The notes under the pieces: generated by a model
Databases searched by the model: none
Told to the model about the DNA's origin: nothing
What the model saw: only the letters and a program-made list of their open reading frames with translations
Made by a program: the position numbers and the translations under genes
Shown here: one piece after another, positions 25,774 through 34,536 of the stretch
How positions within the stretch are numbered: position 1 is the first letter of the stretch
Layout: each line of letters opens with the position of its first letter
Assembly: GCF_009720775.1 (NCBI RefSeq)
Contig: NZ_WNKW01000005.1
Location: 248,001-312,000 of the forward strand
Direction of reading: 5' to 3'
Length of the DNA stretch: 64,000 bases
Source: Pseudoduganella danionis
Lineage (GTDB): Bacteria > Pseudomonadota > Gammaproteobacteria > Burkholderiales > Burkholderiaceae_D

Positions 25774-27494
25774 CCGGTGTAAACGATGTAGTCGAAACCG
25801 TTGACAATGGAACCGATCACGCCAGCCTGATTCTCGGCCGATTCCGAGATCGCAGACAAGACCTCGGCCCGGTTGGCAGCGCCGATATTGATGTTGTTCT
25901 CGTAAAACGCCAGCCCGACGGCATCGGGTGTGCGGTGCAACACGTTCTGATAGATCTGTGAAACGAAATCGTGCGTGTTGAGGTTGCTGCCATAGGCGTT
26001 GATAAACTCTACGCTGGTCATCAGATAATTCGCCACCTGCGTCAGGCTATAGCCATTTTCCAGCGCACGAATCCAGTAGCCCAGACCACCGAGATCCGGT
26101 GCACGATTGAACGCAGCCTGATACAGGCGGTAAGCCTCGCCGCCGATCTGGTGGTCGCCGATATCGAGCGCCACCGCATTGCCGCTGACGAAGAACAAAC
26201 GTTCCACATTACTCAGCACGTCCTGGGTCCCGCCCGCCGAGTCCGTCACCACGAATTCGTTGCCGCTGCCGCTGACCGTATAACTGGCGCGCGCCTTGGC
26301 GAAACTGGCCGTATCGAAACCGGCGCCCGCATTGACCAGTTCACTCCCTGCGCCCAGCACCAGCTTGTCATTGGCCGCGCTGCCATTCACAATCTGGCTG
26401 ATCTGACTCAGGTCTATGGTCCGGTCAGAGAATTTCAATTGTTCGATGCCGCTCAGCATATCCGTGCCGTCGCCGCTGACCTGCAGACTGGCACTACTAC
26501 CATTCAGCAGATACTGATTGTAGCTGCGGGCAAACACCATGGTATCCGTACCGGCGCCGCCGCTAATGGTGTCGCTGCCGGCGCCGCCATAGAACGTATC
26601 GGCACCACTGCCCCCCATCAGGATATTGCCCGCGTCATTAGCATAAATGGTGGAGCCGCCCGAACCGGCCTGAGCCTTCTCTATCGTGACGTTATAGGCG
26701 ATCGAAATATTGTTATAGCCAGGCGCCGTCGAACTGAAGCTGCCAGCCTTGAGATTAATCACCACCGCCCCCGTGCAGGCAGTGAAATCAAACGTATCGC
26801 TACCACCGGCATCCCAGATGCACTGCATCGCCGCATCGGTGCTAAAACTGTAGGTATCGGCCCCTGTATGGTAGGTCATGTTGGCGCCATACAGGTACTG
26901 GATCGCCTGTATGTCATACAGCATGGGGGTAATGCCATATTTATGATTGAGACTGAAACCAGCGCCGTTGTTATACGACATCTGGGTATATTCGATATTA
27001 TCGGTCACCGTAGGCAGAAACGGGCCATCGATACTGCCGCCCGTCGAATCATAACTGCCAGGGTGCTTGAGACCCAACGTGTGTCCCAGTTCATGAATCA
27101 GCACCGATGTACCGAATGTGCCATCGCCGTAACGGCTATTGGACGAGTCCGTATTATTCAGGAACAGATAGGTAGGATCACCGCCATTCGGCAGATAAGC
27201 GTAGCCACTACTCTGATTACCCTGATCGTTGGAGCCTAGCTGGATGTCACCGCCCGACGCGACTTCGGTAAAGGTGATATTGGCGACCGCTGCCCAGACG
27301 GCCATTTCGGCGCGGGCAGCCGCTTGCTGGGCGGTAGTGAGCGGCGCAAATCCGCGCACATCGTCTATGCTGCCATCGCTAGGCGCCACGGTCATGAAGC
27401 TATAGGTGAGCGTAACGGCCATACCGGGCCGCTTCGCCCAACTGCTAAAGACCAGCGAATCTATCGAATTGTTACCTGTTGCAAAAAAAGCCAT
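25770..27494 (-). CDS. Serralysin-like metalloprotease with RTX repeats and DUF4214
   Basis: A 574-residue secreted-type protein. Residues about 25-210 are an M10-type metalloprotease: HELGHTLGLKH (zinc ligands H134, H138, H144; catalytic E135) and a Met-turn in QMSYNNGAGFS. Residues about 285-330 hold RTX calcium-binding nonapeptides (MGGSGADTFYGGAGSDTISG in part). Residues about 455-555 are a DUF4214 domain (YRLYQAAFNRAPD and YQNVLHRTPDAVG). There is no N-terminal signal peptide, fitting type I secretion through a C-terminal signal; no type I secretion genes are in the window. Base composition looks a little less GC-rich than the flanks in the repeat-rich part. Confidence 0.88.
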   Translation of the reverse strand: MAFFATGNNSIDSLVFSSWAKRPGMAVTLTYSFMTVAPSDGSIDDVRGFAPLTTAQQAAARAEMAVWAAVANITFTEVASGGDIQLGSNDQGNQSSGYAYLPNGGDPTYLFLNNTDSSNSRYGDGTFGTSVLIHELGHTLGLKHPGSYDSTGGSIDGPFLPTVTDNIEYTQMSYNNGAGFSLNHKYGITPMLYDIQAIQYLYGANMTYHTGADTYSFSTDAAMQCIWDAGGSDTFDFTACTGAVVINLKAGSFSSTAPGYNNISIAYNVTIEKAQAGSGGSTIYANDAGNILMGGSGADTFYGGAGSDTISGGAGTDTMVFARSYNQYLLNGSSASLQVSGDGTDMLSGIEQLKFSDRTIDLSQISQIVNGSAANDKLVLGAGSELVNAGAGFDTASFAKARASYTVSGSGNEFVVTDSAGGTQDVLSNVERLFFVSGNAVALDIGDHQIGGEAYRLYQAAFNRAPDLGGLGYWIRALENGYSLTQVANYLMTSVEFINAYGSNLNTHDFVSQIYQNVLHRTPDAVGLAFYENNINIGAANRAEVLSAISESAENQAGVIGSIVNGFDYIVYTG

Positions 27495-27537
27495 GGCTGA
27501 TCAGTCGAAACACAAAGAAATTGCCACCATCCTAGCA

Positions 27538-27984
27538 TTAGAACGGCAACGCCTGCAGATCGGGTTCTACCCAGTTTCGCCGTGCGTCGGTCGAGAACAG
27601 GCAGTCGCTGCTCCAGTACTTGAGCGGCCAGTGCTTGTCGCCGATGGGCGAGGCCAGCAGGCCAGTGCACAGCGCTGCCAGGCCAGTATCAGCCGGCTGC
27701 TGGCGCACATAATCGGACACGGCGCGCAGCGAAGCCTGGGTAATGGTTTCATGGTAGCCACCCGTATCGGTGTTAGCGACACCGCAAGCCAGATTGTAGG
27801 CGCGGATTATGCCCGGCATGGCAACCGGCGCGTCGATATCGGGCCGCGCCACCACCAGCCACAAGGCAGCGGCCAAGTGGGCTGCATGGGTCCATTGCTG
27901 CTTGGGCAGACTGCAGTCAAGCAGGCCCTGGCCTATGGCCTGTATCTGGCCTTCGCTCATTAAAGCGCCTTGATAAGCACTCAT
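27538..27984 (-). CDS. Conserved protein of unknown function
   Basis: A 148-residue soluble protein that I do not recognise as a named family. It has a THAAHLAAALWLVV segment, an internal GGYHETIT motif with several His residues, and an aromatic C-terminus (HWPLKYWSSDCLFS, RRNWVEPDLQALPF). No signal peptide or membrane segment. THAAHL and GGYHET resemble conserved blocks of small Proteobacterial hypothetical proteins. It is the last gene of a three-gene operon: its ATG overlaps the stop of the 88-codon gene (ATGA). ATG at 27960 is a possible internal start. Confidence 0.72.
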   Translation of the reverse strand: MSAYQGALMSEGQIQAIGQGLLDCSLPKQQWTHAAHLAAALWLVVARPDIDAPVAMPGIIRAYNLACGVANTDTGGYHETITQASLRAVSDYVRQQPADTGLAALCTGLLASPIGDKHWPLKYWSSDCLFSTDARRNWVEPDLQALPF

Positions 27985-28247
27985 GCAGTATCTCCAAATG
28001 GGTTGGCAACAGTATTCACGGCGGCCGGCGGCAGCATGGCAGGCAGCGTACGGCTTTCCAGCGCCGCCACCACATCGTTTAGCAGTTGCTGCAAAGCGCG
28101 CGCATCGGCCAGTCCAAGCTGGTCTGCCGTCAGGTCCAGATCGCCGCTAATGGTGATACGGTCCAGCCGGTTCTCTATGCACAGCCGGCCGATATGGCGC
28201 ACATCGGCTTCATTGGCATAGGGTAGGAATGGGCGCGATTGTTTCAT
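27981..28247 (-). CDS. Small conserved protein of unknown function
   Basis: An 88-residue protein with no signal peptide, not recognised. Residues 14-45 look like an alternating strand-helix fold (VRHIGRLCIENRLDRITISG, then LDLTADQLGLADARALQQLL), followed by a proline-rich tail. It overlaps both neighbours by ATGA junctions: its start overlaps the nuclease stop and its stop overlaps the start of the 148-residue gene. Such double coupling argues it is a real gene that works with the nuclease or the other small protein. Confidence 0.68.
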   Translation of the reverse strand: MKQSRPFLPYANEADVRHIGRLCIENRLDRITISGDLDLTADQLGLADARALQQLLNDVVAALESRTLPAMLPPAAVNTVANPFGDTA

Positions 28248-29026
28248 TTTCCACCTCTCGATTTACGCAGCTTTACATTTGGCAAACGCAAAACTGTCTC
28301 CTTTTGCGCAGCACCCAGACTGGGCAGCAAATTGATGCCTATGCGCGCCTCGAGTTGCGCAATACTCATCAGTTCATAGTCGCTGGTGGCGCGATTTTCC
28401 ACAAAAAAAGCCGCACCAGCACGCTGACGCGGGCTATAGACTACCTTGTACAGGTGGCTAGGCACCAGCACATTGCCGATCTTTTGCAAATTTGCACCGA
28501 GAAACACCGGGCCCGTCAGCACATACAGTTCGCCTTCCTTGAGCGCTTGCTTGCGCACCACCGCTTCGATGCCGGCCCACAGATGGCGGTTGTTTTCGCC
28601 TTCCTGCGGCACCATATTTGCCAGTGTAAAGCTCTGGTGCTGGCTGGCGCGGTCCGGCATGTCACCGTTGGGCGCCATATGACCTCGATCATAGCCGCTG
28701 CGCGCGTAGTCGGACAGCTCGGCACGCGCACTGGGCGGCAGCCGGGTTTCAGCATGGAAGGAGTTTTCTCGGGACAGGGTCTTGGCCGACTGCAGTTGCT
28801 CGGCCGTCAGATGCTCCGCCGACCACAGCGGGGTGCGGGTGATACCGGAGTGCATGACGCCGAACTCATCGTAGCAAAGCTCGGCCGTACCGGCCTGCAT
28901 GCGCGGATTCTGGATTTCCGGCAGGCGCCCGTCCACATAATGGGCAGGACAACTGCCCGCCACTGCCCCCGCACAGACACCGGCCGCCAGCAGCACGGCC
29001 AGCATACTACGTTGAATCACACCCAT
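28244..29026 (-). CDS. Secreted DNA/RNA non-specific endonuclease
   Basis: A 260-residue protein with a signal peptide (about 1-24, ending AGAVAG). It belongs to the NUC family of Mg-dependent non-specific nucleases (Serratia nuclease type). The active-site block is DRGHMAPNGDM with H116 as general base, followed by ANMVPQEGENNRHLW, where the Asn near 146 binds the metal. Expected in the periplasm or outside the cell, degrading extracellular nucleic acid. It is the first gene of an operon with two small unknown genes, joined by ATGA overlaps. An inhibitor role for one of those is possible but unproven. Confidence 0.9.
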   Translation of the reverse strand: MGVIQRSMLAVLLAAGVCAGAVAGSCPAHYVDGRLPEIQNPRMQAGTAELCYDEFGVMHSGITRTPLWSAEHLTAEQLQSAKTLSRENSFHAETRLPPSARAELSDYARSGYDRGHMAPNGDMPDRASQHQSFTLANMVPQEGENNRHLWAGIEAVVRKQALKEGELYVLTGPVFLGANLQKIGNVLVPSHLYKVVYSPRQRAGAAFFVENRATSDYELMSIAQLEARIGINLLPSLGAAQKETVLRLPNVKLRKSRGGK

Positions 29027-29071
29027 CTTTTATCCGTAGAAATATGAAACAGGCATTCTAGCGGACAGATA

Positions 29072-29090
29072 GCCGCCCGCACAGGGCGGC
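29072..29090 (-). terminator. Hairpin between nuclease and nitrobindin-like genes
   Basis: A 7-bp inverted repeat gccgccc/gggcggc with a 5-base loop lies just past the stop of the leftward nitrobindin-like gene. There is no clear T-run, so it may be only a weak terminator. Confidence 0.35.
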
Positions 29091-29096
29091 ACATAC

Positions 29097-29738
29097 TCAG
29101 GCGGGCCTGCCCGTGACTTGGGGATTCGGTGTGGGCTCGGCCACCTTGTGCAAGTGATTTCGATCAAGATGGTGGAACGGTTCGCTCTGGCCACGGATCA
29201 GCATCACGGTGTCTTCCTCGTAGGACCAGCTGCCATCGTCGTGGAAGCTCACCTTGATGCGGTATTCCACGGTCTTGAAGCCATGTTCGAGGAAGGGATT
29301 CGAGCGTATGCCATAGGTTTCCGATTCGCGCAGGGCGATCAGTTCGAACTCGCGCGCATCGGCTGCCACCACGCCGGCCGCCATGGCGATCTGGCCACGC
29401 GGAATGGCCAGCGTCTGGATTACCGTGCTGGTAGCCGGTTCCCACAGCCAGTAACCCACCTGCTCGTGGTAAGTCTTGGGCTGGTCCGGCTTATTGACGA
29501 TGATCAGATAGCGCAAACCATAGAATAGCTGCGGCCCGTTGGTCACAGGGTCGATCGGTTGCAACTCGATGCGCTCCACGTAAGCCTGCTTGCGCGGCCC
29601 GTCCGCCTTGGGCTTGATATCGAGGCCGCGCTCGCCTGTCCAGATACCGGCCATGCGGGCTAGCGGTCCCAGATTATTCAGAGTACTGCGGTCGTAGCCT
29701 TCCGGCTCGGTGTAGATATCGTTTGAAAACTCGCTCAT
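29097..29738 (-). CDS. Nitrobindin-like heme-binding beta-barrel protein
   Basis: A 213-residue protein of the FABP-like/DUF1794 group. LGPLARMAGIWTGERGLD near residue 23 corresponds to the GxWxGxG entry strand of nitrobindins; later strands include EQVGYWLWEP, VIQTLAIPRGQ and YRIKVSFHDDGSW. Nitrobindins bind heme b through a C-terminal His and react with NO or peroxynitrite; the His-rich end here (FHHLDRNHLH) could supply it, which is inference. Its ATG overlaps the stop of the ACT-like gene (ATGA). Confidence 0.77.
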   Translation of the reverse strand: MSEFSNDIYTEPEGYDRSTLNNLGPLARMAGIWTGERGLDIKPKADGPRKQAYVERIELQPIDPVTNGPQLFYGLRYLIIVNKPDQPKTYHEQVGYWLWEPATSTVIQTLAIPRGQIAMAAGVVAADAREFELIALRESETYGIRSNPFLEHGFKTVEYRIKVSFHDDGSWSYEEDTVMLIRGQSEPFHHLDRNHLHKVAEPTPNPQVTGRPA

Positions 29739-30073
29739 ACGGATTCCTGTCTATGCTGATGAGCACTATTGTATGGCGGAATTGCCGAATAAGCATAAGT
29801 CGTCGCTAGCGGTGTAGCGGCCGCCGCGACTGGCAATACGCGCACCGCCAGTATGCCCACCACATTATTCAAGCGCATACGGCATAGCGTCAGGCCATCC
29901 TCGTCTGTAGCGGCCAGCCTGAGCTGCACTTCCAGTCCGCCCGCAATGGCATGGCTGCGCAAGCTGCGTAGATCCAGATCAAGTCGTCGGACGATGGCCA
30001 GCACGGCTTCCAGTGTAGCGATAGGGGCATCGTCTTCGATGCAGAAACGGAAATTGGCCTGAGTATTTTTCAT
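29735..30073 (-). CDS. ACT-like domain protein
   Basis: A 112-residue protein. Residues about 5-82 follow a beta-alpha-beta-beta-alpha-beta ACT pattern: ANFRFCIEDDAPIATLEAVL, AIVRRLDLDLRSLRSH, GGLEVQLRLAATDEDGLTLC, RMRLNNVVGILAVRVL. The layout is like the small subunit of acetolactate synthase, but the protein stands without a catalytic subunit nearby. ACT domains bind amino acids. The last 25 residues are Ala/Pro-rich. It is translationally coupled to the nitrobindin-like gene and divergent from an Lrp-type regulator, 126 bases away, which would fit amino-acid-dependent control. Confidence 0.66.
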   Translation of the reverse strand: MKNTQANFRFCIEDDAPIATLEAVLAIVRRLDLDLRSLRSHAIAGGLEVQLRLAATDEDGLTLCRMRLNNVVGILAVRVLPVAAAATPLATTYAYSAIPPYNSAHQHRQESV

Positions 30074-30199
30074 ACAGCCAGAATATCCGCAATCTTACGG
30101 AATAGGCTTCCATAGTATATGCAAATTGGTGAAATACACAGAAGAATCACCTATCCAAGCTAGAATAGGCAGAAGATAAATCTTTCAAGGATCGGACAG

Positions 30200-30658
30200 A
30201 TGGAAATCGACGAAATAGACCGCAAAATTCTGCGTGCCTTGCGCCGCGACGGCCGCCTCAGCAATACCCGTCTGGCCGAGCTGGTCGGCCTGTCCACCAC
30301 GCCTTGCTGGAACCGGGTACGCGCGCTGGAAGAGGCAGGAATGATAGAAGGCTACACCGCCCTGCTGAGCCAGAAAGCGCTGGGCTACCCCGATACAGTC
30401 ATCATCGAAGTCACGCTGGACCGGCATGACGACGATATTTTCGAGAAATTCGGCCAGGCGCTGGCCGAGCTGCCGGAAGTGATAGAGGCTTATTTACTGA
30501 CGGGAGAATATGACTATCTGATCAAGGTGGCCGTGGCCGGCACCGCCGGTTATGAAGAATTCCTGCGCCGCAAACTATATAAACTGCCGGGCTTAAAACA
30601 CAGCCGTTCCACCTTTGTTTTGCGTTGTTTAAAACACAGTGTTTCTGTCGAACCATAG
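30200..30658 (+). CDS. Lrp/AsnC family transcriptional regulator
   Basis: A 152-residue regulator. The N-terminal winged HTH (EIDRKILRALRRDGRLSN, recognition helix LSTTPCWNRVRALEEAG) is followed by a RAM ligand domain (about 65-140; ALAELPEVIEAYLLTGEYDYLIKVAV). Lrp/AsnC proteins respond to amino acids and often control a divergent neighbour. The gap of 126 bases to the ACT/nitrobindin pair is AT-rich and is the likely operator region. The porin gene downstream starts 129 bases after the stop and is the other candidate target. Confidence 0.93.
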   Translation: MEIDEIDRKILRALRRDGRLSNTRLAELVGLSTTPCWNRVRALEEAGMIEGYTALLSQKALGYPDTVIIEVTLDRHDDDIFEKFGQALAELPEVIEAYLLTGEYDYLIKVAVAGTAGYEEFLRRKLYKLPGLKHSRSTFVLRCLKHSVSVEP

Positions 30659-30787
30659 TTTGGTGAATTTATTCAACATTAATAAGCGCGTAATACCTAA
30701 AAGCCACACTTTCGCCATTTTGCTTGCCCCGCTATTTCTTCAATAGTAGATTAAAAAAACAGAATATTTAACAAAAAGGGGAACACA

Positions 30788-31942
30788 ATGCGATTTAATC
30801 AGATTGCGGCATTAACAACCTTATCGATTATTTCATCCGGCGCCCTGGCGGTAGAAAGCAGTTTTAGTGGTTTTGCCCAGTTGACGGTGGGCCGCGTGCT
30901 CAGCGGCAGTAGCGATGGCAATGTACCGTATCAGATAAATGCCCAGCCCGGTTATAGCTACAAATGCCCTTGCTTTACTGGCAATTATGAATATGTCGGC
31001 ATGTATGAATACCACAAGACTCAGGTCCAGCCTGAATCGCTGGCTGGTCTGCAGGGCAATTTCAAATTCTCGCCTGATCTGTCCGCCACAGTGCAGGTGG
31101 TAGCGCGCGGCGCTGACAGCTCGGTCAATGCAGACTGGGCCTACGGCAGCTACCGCATCAACGAAAACCTGACGCTGCAGGCCGGCCGCAAGCGCCTGCC
31201 ACTGTACTACTACTCCGACTACATGTACGTGGGCTATGCCTACCCGTGGCTGCGTCCGTCGCAAGACTTGTACGCCTGGCAGATCTACTCGTATGACGGC
31301 GCCAACTTGCTGTACACCAACACGGCGGGTGACTGGACATATACGGGCAACGTCTGGGTCGGCAAGCGCAAGAGTAACGATAACCAGATGCTCGGTAATC
31401 TGTACTACTCCAGCCGCATCGACGAATCGTGGAACAAGATGATCGGTGCTTATCTGGATGCCAGCAACGATATATTCAGCCTGCGCGGCGTATATATGCA
31501 CACGGTGGTGGAACGTTATTCGGTGATTAATGGTGTACGCAGTCCCGCCATGTCGGGGGCGAATGGTCAGTTAATTAATGATGTCGGTCAGGCATTTTAT
31601 GGCCTGTCCTTCAATATGGATTATAAAAACTGGCTGATGCGCAGCGAAATCAATTATATCGACCGTCCCTCTGTTAAAAACAGCTTTATAGTCCAGTCTT
31701 ATTCCGGCGGTTATAAATTCGACCAGCATTCGGTCATGTTATCGTATTCTCAATTCGCCGAGCATTCCGCTTACTGGCCAACCGGCACGGAAAAACATAA
31801 CACTACTTCGCTCACTTATCGCTGGGACTTCGCTACATCGCAAGCGTTGAAAGTGCAGTTCGACAAAGTCAAGGACAAATCGAAATTCCAATTCACGGGC
31901 GACGCCAATTTGCTGTCCGCTTCGTGGCAAATGGTGTTCTGA
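30788..31942 (+). CDS. Outer-membrane porin-like protein (copy 1)
   Basis: A 384-residue predicted beta-barrel. Signal peptide 1-21 (ends GALA), mature start VESSFSGFAQLTVGRV. The body is alternating amphipathic strands rich in Tyr and Trp and ends in WQMVF, with the C-terminal Phe typical of outer-membrane proteins. A conserved block AGRKRLPLYYYSDYMYVGYAYP (parts: GRKRLPLYYYSD, VGYAYP) is mirrored in the second porin at 38.4 kb. AAGGGGAA precedes the ATG. The next gene, 41 bases on, is a mini-PstS protein. The substrate is unknown; the pairing suggests an anion such as phosphate. Confidence 0.78.
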   Translation: MRFNQIAALTTLSIISSGALAVESSFSGFAQLTVGRVLSGSSDGNVPYQINAQPGYSYKCPCFTGNYEYVGMYEYHKTQVQPESLAGLQGNFKFSPDLSATVQVVARGADSSVNADWAYGSYRINENLTLQAGRKRLPLYYYSDYMYVGYAYPWLRPSQDLYAWQIYSYDGANLLYTNTAGDWTYTGNVWVGKRKSNDNQMLGNLYYSSRIDESWNKMIGAYLDASNDIFSLRGVYMHTVVERYSVINGVRSPAMSGANGQLINDVGQAFYGLSFNMDYKNWLMRSEINYIDRPSVKNSFIVQSYSGGYKFDQHSVMLSYSQFAEHSAYWPTGTEKHNTTSLTYRWDFATSQALKVQFDKVKDKSKFQFTGDANLLSASWQMVF

Positions 31943-31983
31943 TCGGATCCGACAATAATAAACAGACTATAAGGGAGTGTTTT

Positions 31984-32394
31984 ATGCAGAAGTTATTCAT
32001 CAAGCTGGCGCTGGTCAGCACCTGTATGCTGACGGGCCTCGCTGCGGCGGCGGAAATTGTGGTCGTGGTCAATCCGAAAAACCCGGCCACGCGCATGTTC
32101 TCCGAACAGGCGTCGCAGTTCTTCCTGGGGAAATCGACCATGTTCGTGCCGCTCGACCAGGCGGAAAAGTCGCAGATCCGTACGGATTTCTACCAGCGTC
32201 TGGCCGGCAAGGATATTTCTCAGGTCAAAGCGGCCTGGGCCAAGATCATCTTCACGGGCAAAGGCGTGATGCCAGCCGAGCTGCATTCCACGGCCGAAGT
32301 AAAAAAAGCCATCGCCAACGATATCAATGCCATCGGCTATATCGAAAAATCGGCCGTTGACGATAGCGTCAAAGTCATCCTCACCCTGCCTTAA
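31984..32394 (+). CDS. Short PstS-like periplasmic protein (copy 1)
   Basis: A 136-residue exported protein with signal peptide MQKLFIKLALVSTCMLTGLA. It matches only part of a phosphate-binding-protein lobe: EIVVVVNPKNPATRMFSEQA, QFFLGKS, FTGKGVMPAEL and AIGYIEKS. Full PstS is near 320-350 residues, so this is one lobe. GGGAG precedes the ATG at 31984; the frame extending to 31924 overlaps the porin end and is not needed. It forms a two-gene unit with the porin and has a close paralogue at 39632. Confidence 0.8.
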   Translation: MQKLFIKLALVSTCMLTGLAAAAEIVVVVNPKNPATRMFSEQASQFFLGKSTMFVPLDQAEKSQIRTDFYQRLAGKDISQVKAAWAKIIFTGKGVMPAELHSTAEVKKAIANDINAIGYIEKSAVDDSVKVILTLP

Positions 32395-32403
32395 CCTTGG
32401 CGC

Positions 32404-32430
32404 CGGCTGGCTGTCCTGCACAGCCAGCCG
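32404..32430 (+). terminator. Hairpin after porin/mini-PstS copy 1
   Basis: A perfect 10-bp inverted repeat (cggctggctg at 32404-32413, cagccagccg at 32421-32430) with a 7-base loop starts 9 bases past the stop. No T-run follows, so termination may need help. Confidence 0.5.
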
Positions 32431-32466
32431 TGCCGCCAGCGCGCTTGTCTCGGTTACAATGGTGGC

Positions 32467-33210
32467 ATGAACGCAAAAAAAATCTTCCCCATCCTGCTGC
32501 TGTTCAGCGCCTTCAGCGCTACAGCGGACAACGCGCCTCCTCTGGGCTGGAACAACTCTGCCGAGCTGGGCGCCATATCCACTTCCGGTAACACGGTCGG
32601 TAATTCCGTGACGGGCAAACTGGACGCCCATCAGGAACTGCGCAACTGGAGCAATGAATACATCCTGGCAGCCTACTTCAAGGATGAAGAAATCAAGCAG
32701 GCCAGCGGCGAGCGGGTACGCCAGCGCTCGGCCCAGCGCTATTCATTGTCGGCCAAGGCGGCATTCAAGCTGCTGGAAGACCACAACCGGCTATTCGCGC
32801 TAGCTACCCATGTGGACGACCGCTTCGGTGCATACACCCGCTACTCCACGCTGGGCGTCGGTTACGGCACTCAGGCCTACGCCACCGAGAGCAGCAATAT
32901 GGACGTGGAAATCGGTCCGGGCTACTTTCAGGGCACGCGCTCGAATAGCGTAACGGAAAGCGGCATGACCATACGCGGCGCAACCAACATCAAATGGAAA
33001 GTCAGCGACACGGCCCAGCTGTCGCAGAACATCATTATCGAGCGCGGTACCTCGAACGTGCATTCGCAGGCCGAAACAGCACTGCGCACCAAGATCAATG
33101 GCACCATGCAGATGAAAGCCGCCTACAGCATCCGCAACGATACCAATGTACCCGCGGATAAGCGCAATACCGATACCCAGACCTCGGTCACCCTGGTCTA
33201 TTCGTTCTGA
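32467..33210 (+). CDS. DUF481 outer-membrane protein (YdiY-like)
   Basis: A 247-residue protein with a signal peptide (MNAKKIFPILLLFSAFSATA) and the DUF481 barrel: WNNSAELGAISTSGNTVGNS, RYSLSAKAAFKLLED, GVGYGTQAYATESSNMDVEIG in part, and a C-terminal YSF. DUF481 proteins are salt- or acid-induced outer-membrane barrels of unclear function. It lies 72 bases after the mini-PstS gene, past a hairpin, so is probably a separate unit. The extended reading from 32397 is in another frame and not a gene. Confidence 0.85.
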   Translation: MNAKKIFPILLLFSAFSATADNAPPLGWNNSAELGAISTSGNTVGNSVTGKLDAHQELRNWSNEYILAAYFKDEEIKQASGERVRQRSAQRYSLSAKAAFKLLEDHNRLFALATHVDDRFGAYTRYSTLGVGYGTQAYATESSNMDVEIGPGYFQGTRSNSVTESGMTIRGATNIKWKVSDTAQLSQNIIIERGTSNVHSQAETALRTKINGTMQMKAAYSIRNDTNVPADKRNTDTQTSVTLVYSF

Positions 33211-33231
33211 TTTTTTACTAGTCCTCATTCC

Positions 33232-34443
33232 ATGAATACTCCCCGCATTTTCGGCACGCCACTGGCACCCAACGCCACCAAAGTCATGCTGCTCGGTTCT
33301 GGCGAACTCGGTAAAGAAGTCATCATCGCGCTCCAGCGCCTGGGCGTAGAAGTGATCGCCGTCGACCGCTATCCGAATGCACCGGGCCATCAAGTGGCGC
33401 ACCGCGCCCATGTCATCAACATGGCCGATGGCGCGGCCCTGGCGGCCCTGATCGAACAGGAGCAGCCGGATCTGGTCGTGCCGGAAATCGAAGCCATCGC
33501 CACCGATACGCTGGCGGCACTCGAGCAGGCCGGCAAGATCACCTGCATCCCCACCGCCCGTGCTGCCCAGCTGACCATGAACCGCGAAGGCATACGCCGC
33601 CTGGCGGCGGAAACGCTGGGCCTGGCCACTTCGCCTTACCGTTTCGCCAGCAGTCTGGCCGAACTGCAGGCGGCCACGGCGGAAATCGGTTTCCCCTGCG
33701 TCATCAAACCCGTCATGTCCTCGTCCGGCAAAGGCCAGTCCAAGATCGATAGCGCGGCCGAAGTTGCCGCCGCCTGGGACTATGCCGCCGCCGGCAGCCG
33801 CGTCGACGCCGGCCGCGTGATCGTCGAAGGCTTTATTGATTTCGACTACGAGATCACCCTGCTGACGGTGCGCTCCATAGGCGCCGATGGCCAGATCCAG
33901 ACCCAGTTCTGCGATCCTATCGGCCACGTACAGGTGCAGGGCGATTACGTCGAATCCTGGCAGCCCTGCGCCATGCAGCCACTGGCACTGGAGCGGGCGC
34001 GCGAGATCGCCGCCAAAGTTACGGCCGATCTGGGCGGACTGGGCCTGTTCGGCGTCGAGCTGTTCGTCAAAGGCGATATGGTGTGGTTCTCCGAAGTCAG
34101 CCCGCGCCCGCACGATACCGGCATGGTCACCATGGCTACCCAAGTGCAGAGCGAATTCGAGCTGCATGCCAAAGCCATCCTCGGCCTGCCCGTGAATGTG
34201 GCGCTGCGCACGCCCGGTGCTTCGGCCGTGATCTACGGCCAGCATGACGCGGTCGGCATCGCGTTTGAAGGCGTGGCGGCAGCGCTGGCCGTGCCGGGCA
34301 GCGATATCCGCCTGTTCGGCAAGCCGGAATCGTTTGCGCGCCGGCGCATGGGCGTGGCACTGGCCAGCGCGGCCGATGTGGACACGGCACGCCAGCATGC
34401 CAAGCAGGCCGCAGCACTGGTGCAGCCGCGCCGCGCCGAATAA
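33232..34443 (+). CDS. purT: Formate-dependent phosphoribosylglycinamide formyltransferase 2
   Basis: A 403-residue ATP-grasp enzyme of purine synthesis that formylates GAR using formate and ATP, the alternative to PurN. Start [25 protein letters not shown] is the N-terminal nucleotide fold, [19 protein letters not shown] the ATP-grasp loop, and [21 protein letters not shown] with PHDTGMVT the metal and substrate site. Length is within a few residues of E. coli PurT. It stands 21 bases after the DUF481 gene with no strong ribosome site. Confidence 0.97.
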   Translation: MNTPRIFGTPLAPNATKVMLLGSGELGKEVIIALQRLGVEVIAVDRYPNAPGHQVAHRAHVINMADGAALAALIEQEQPDLVVPEIEAIATDTLAALEQAGKITCIPTARAAQLTMNREGIRRLAAETLGLATSPYRFASSLAELQAATAEIGFPCVIKPVMSSSGKGQSKIDSAAEVAAAWDYAAAGSRVDAGRVIVEGFIDFDYEITLLTVRSIGADGQIQTQFCDPIGHVQVQGDYVESWQPCAMQPLALERAREIAAKVTADLGGLGLFGVELFVKGDMVWFSEVSPRPHDTGMVTMATQVQSEFELHAKAILGLPVNVALRTPGASAVIYGQHDAVGIAFEGVAAALAVPGSDIRLFGKPESFARRRMGVALASAADVDTARQHAKQAAALVQPRRAE

Positions 34444-34536
34444 AACTGGCGACATGGATGTCGGCGCCCGCCGGCATCCACTTTCTGCCACAGCAGCAGC
34501 CGAACAGCGTATAGTGCTTGCCAACGAGATAGCACC

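Noticed and set aside
32800-34524. A 574-codon open frame antisense to DUF481 and purT genes
   Set aside because: It crosses two well-supported genes on the other strand and has no domain of its own.
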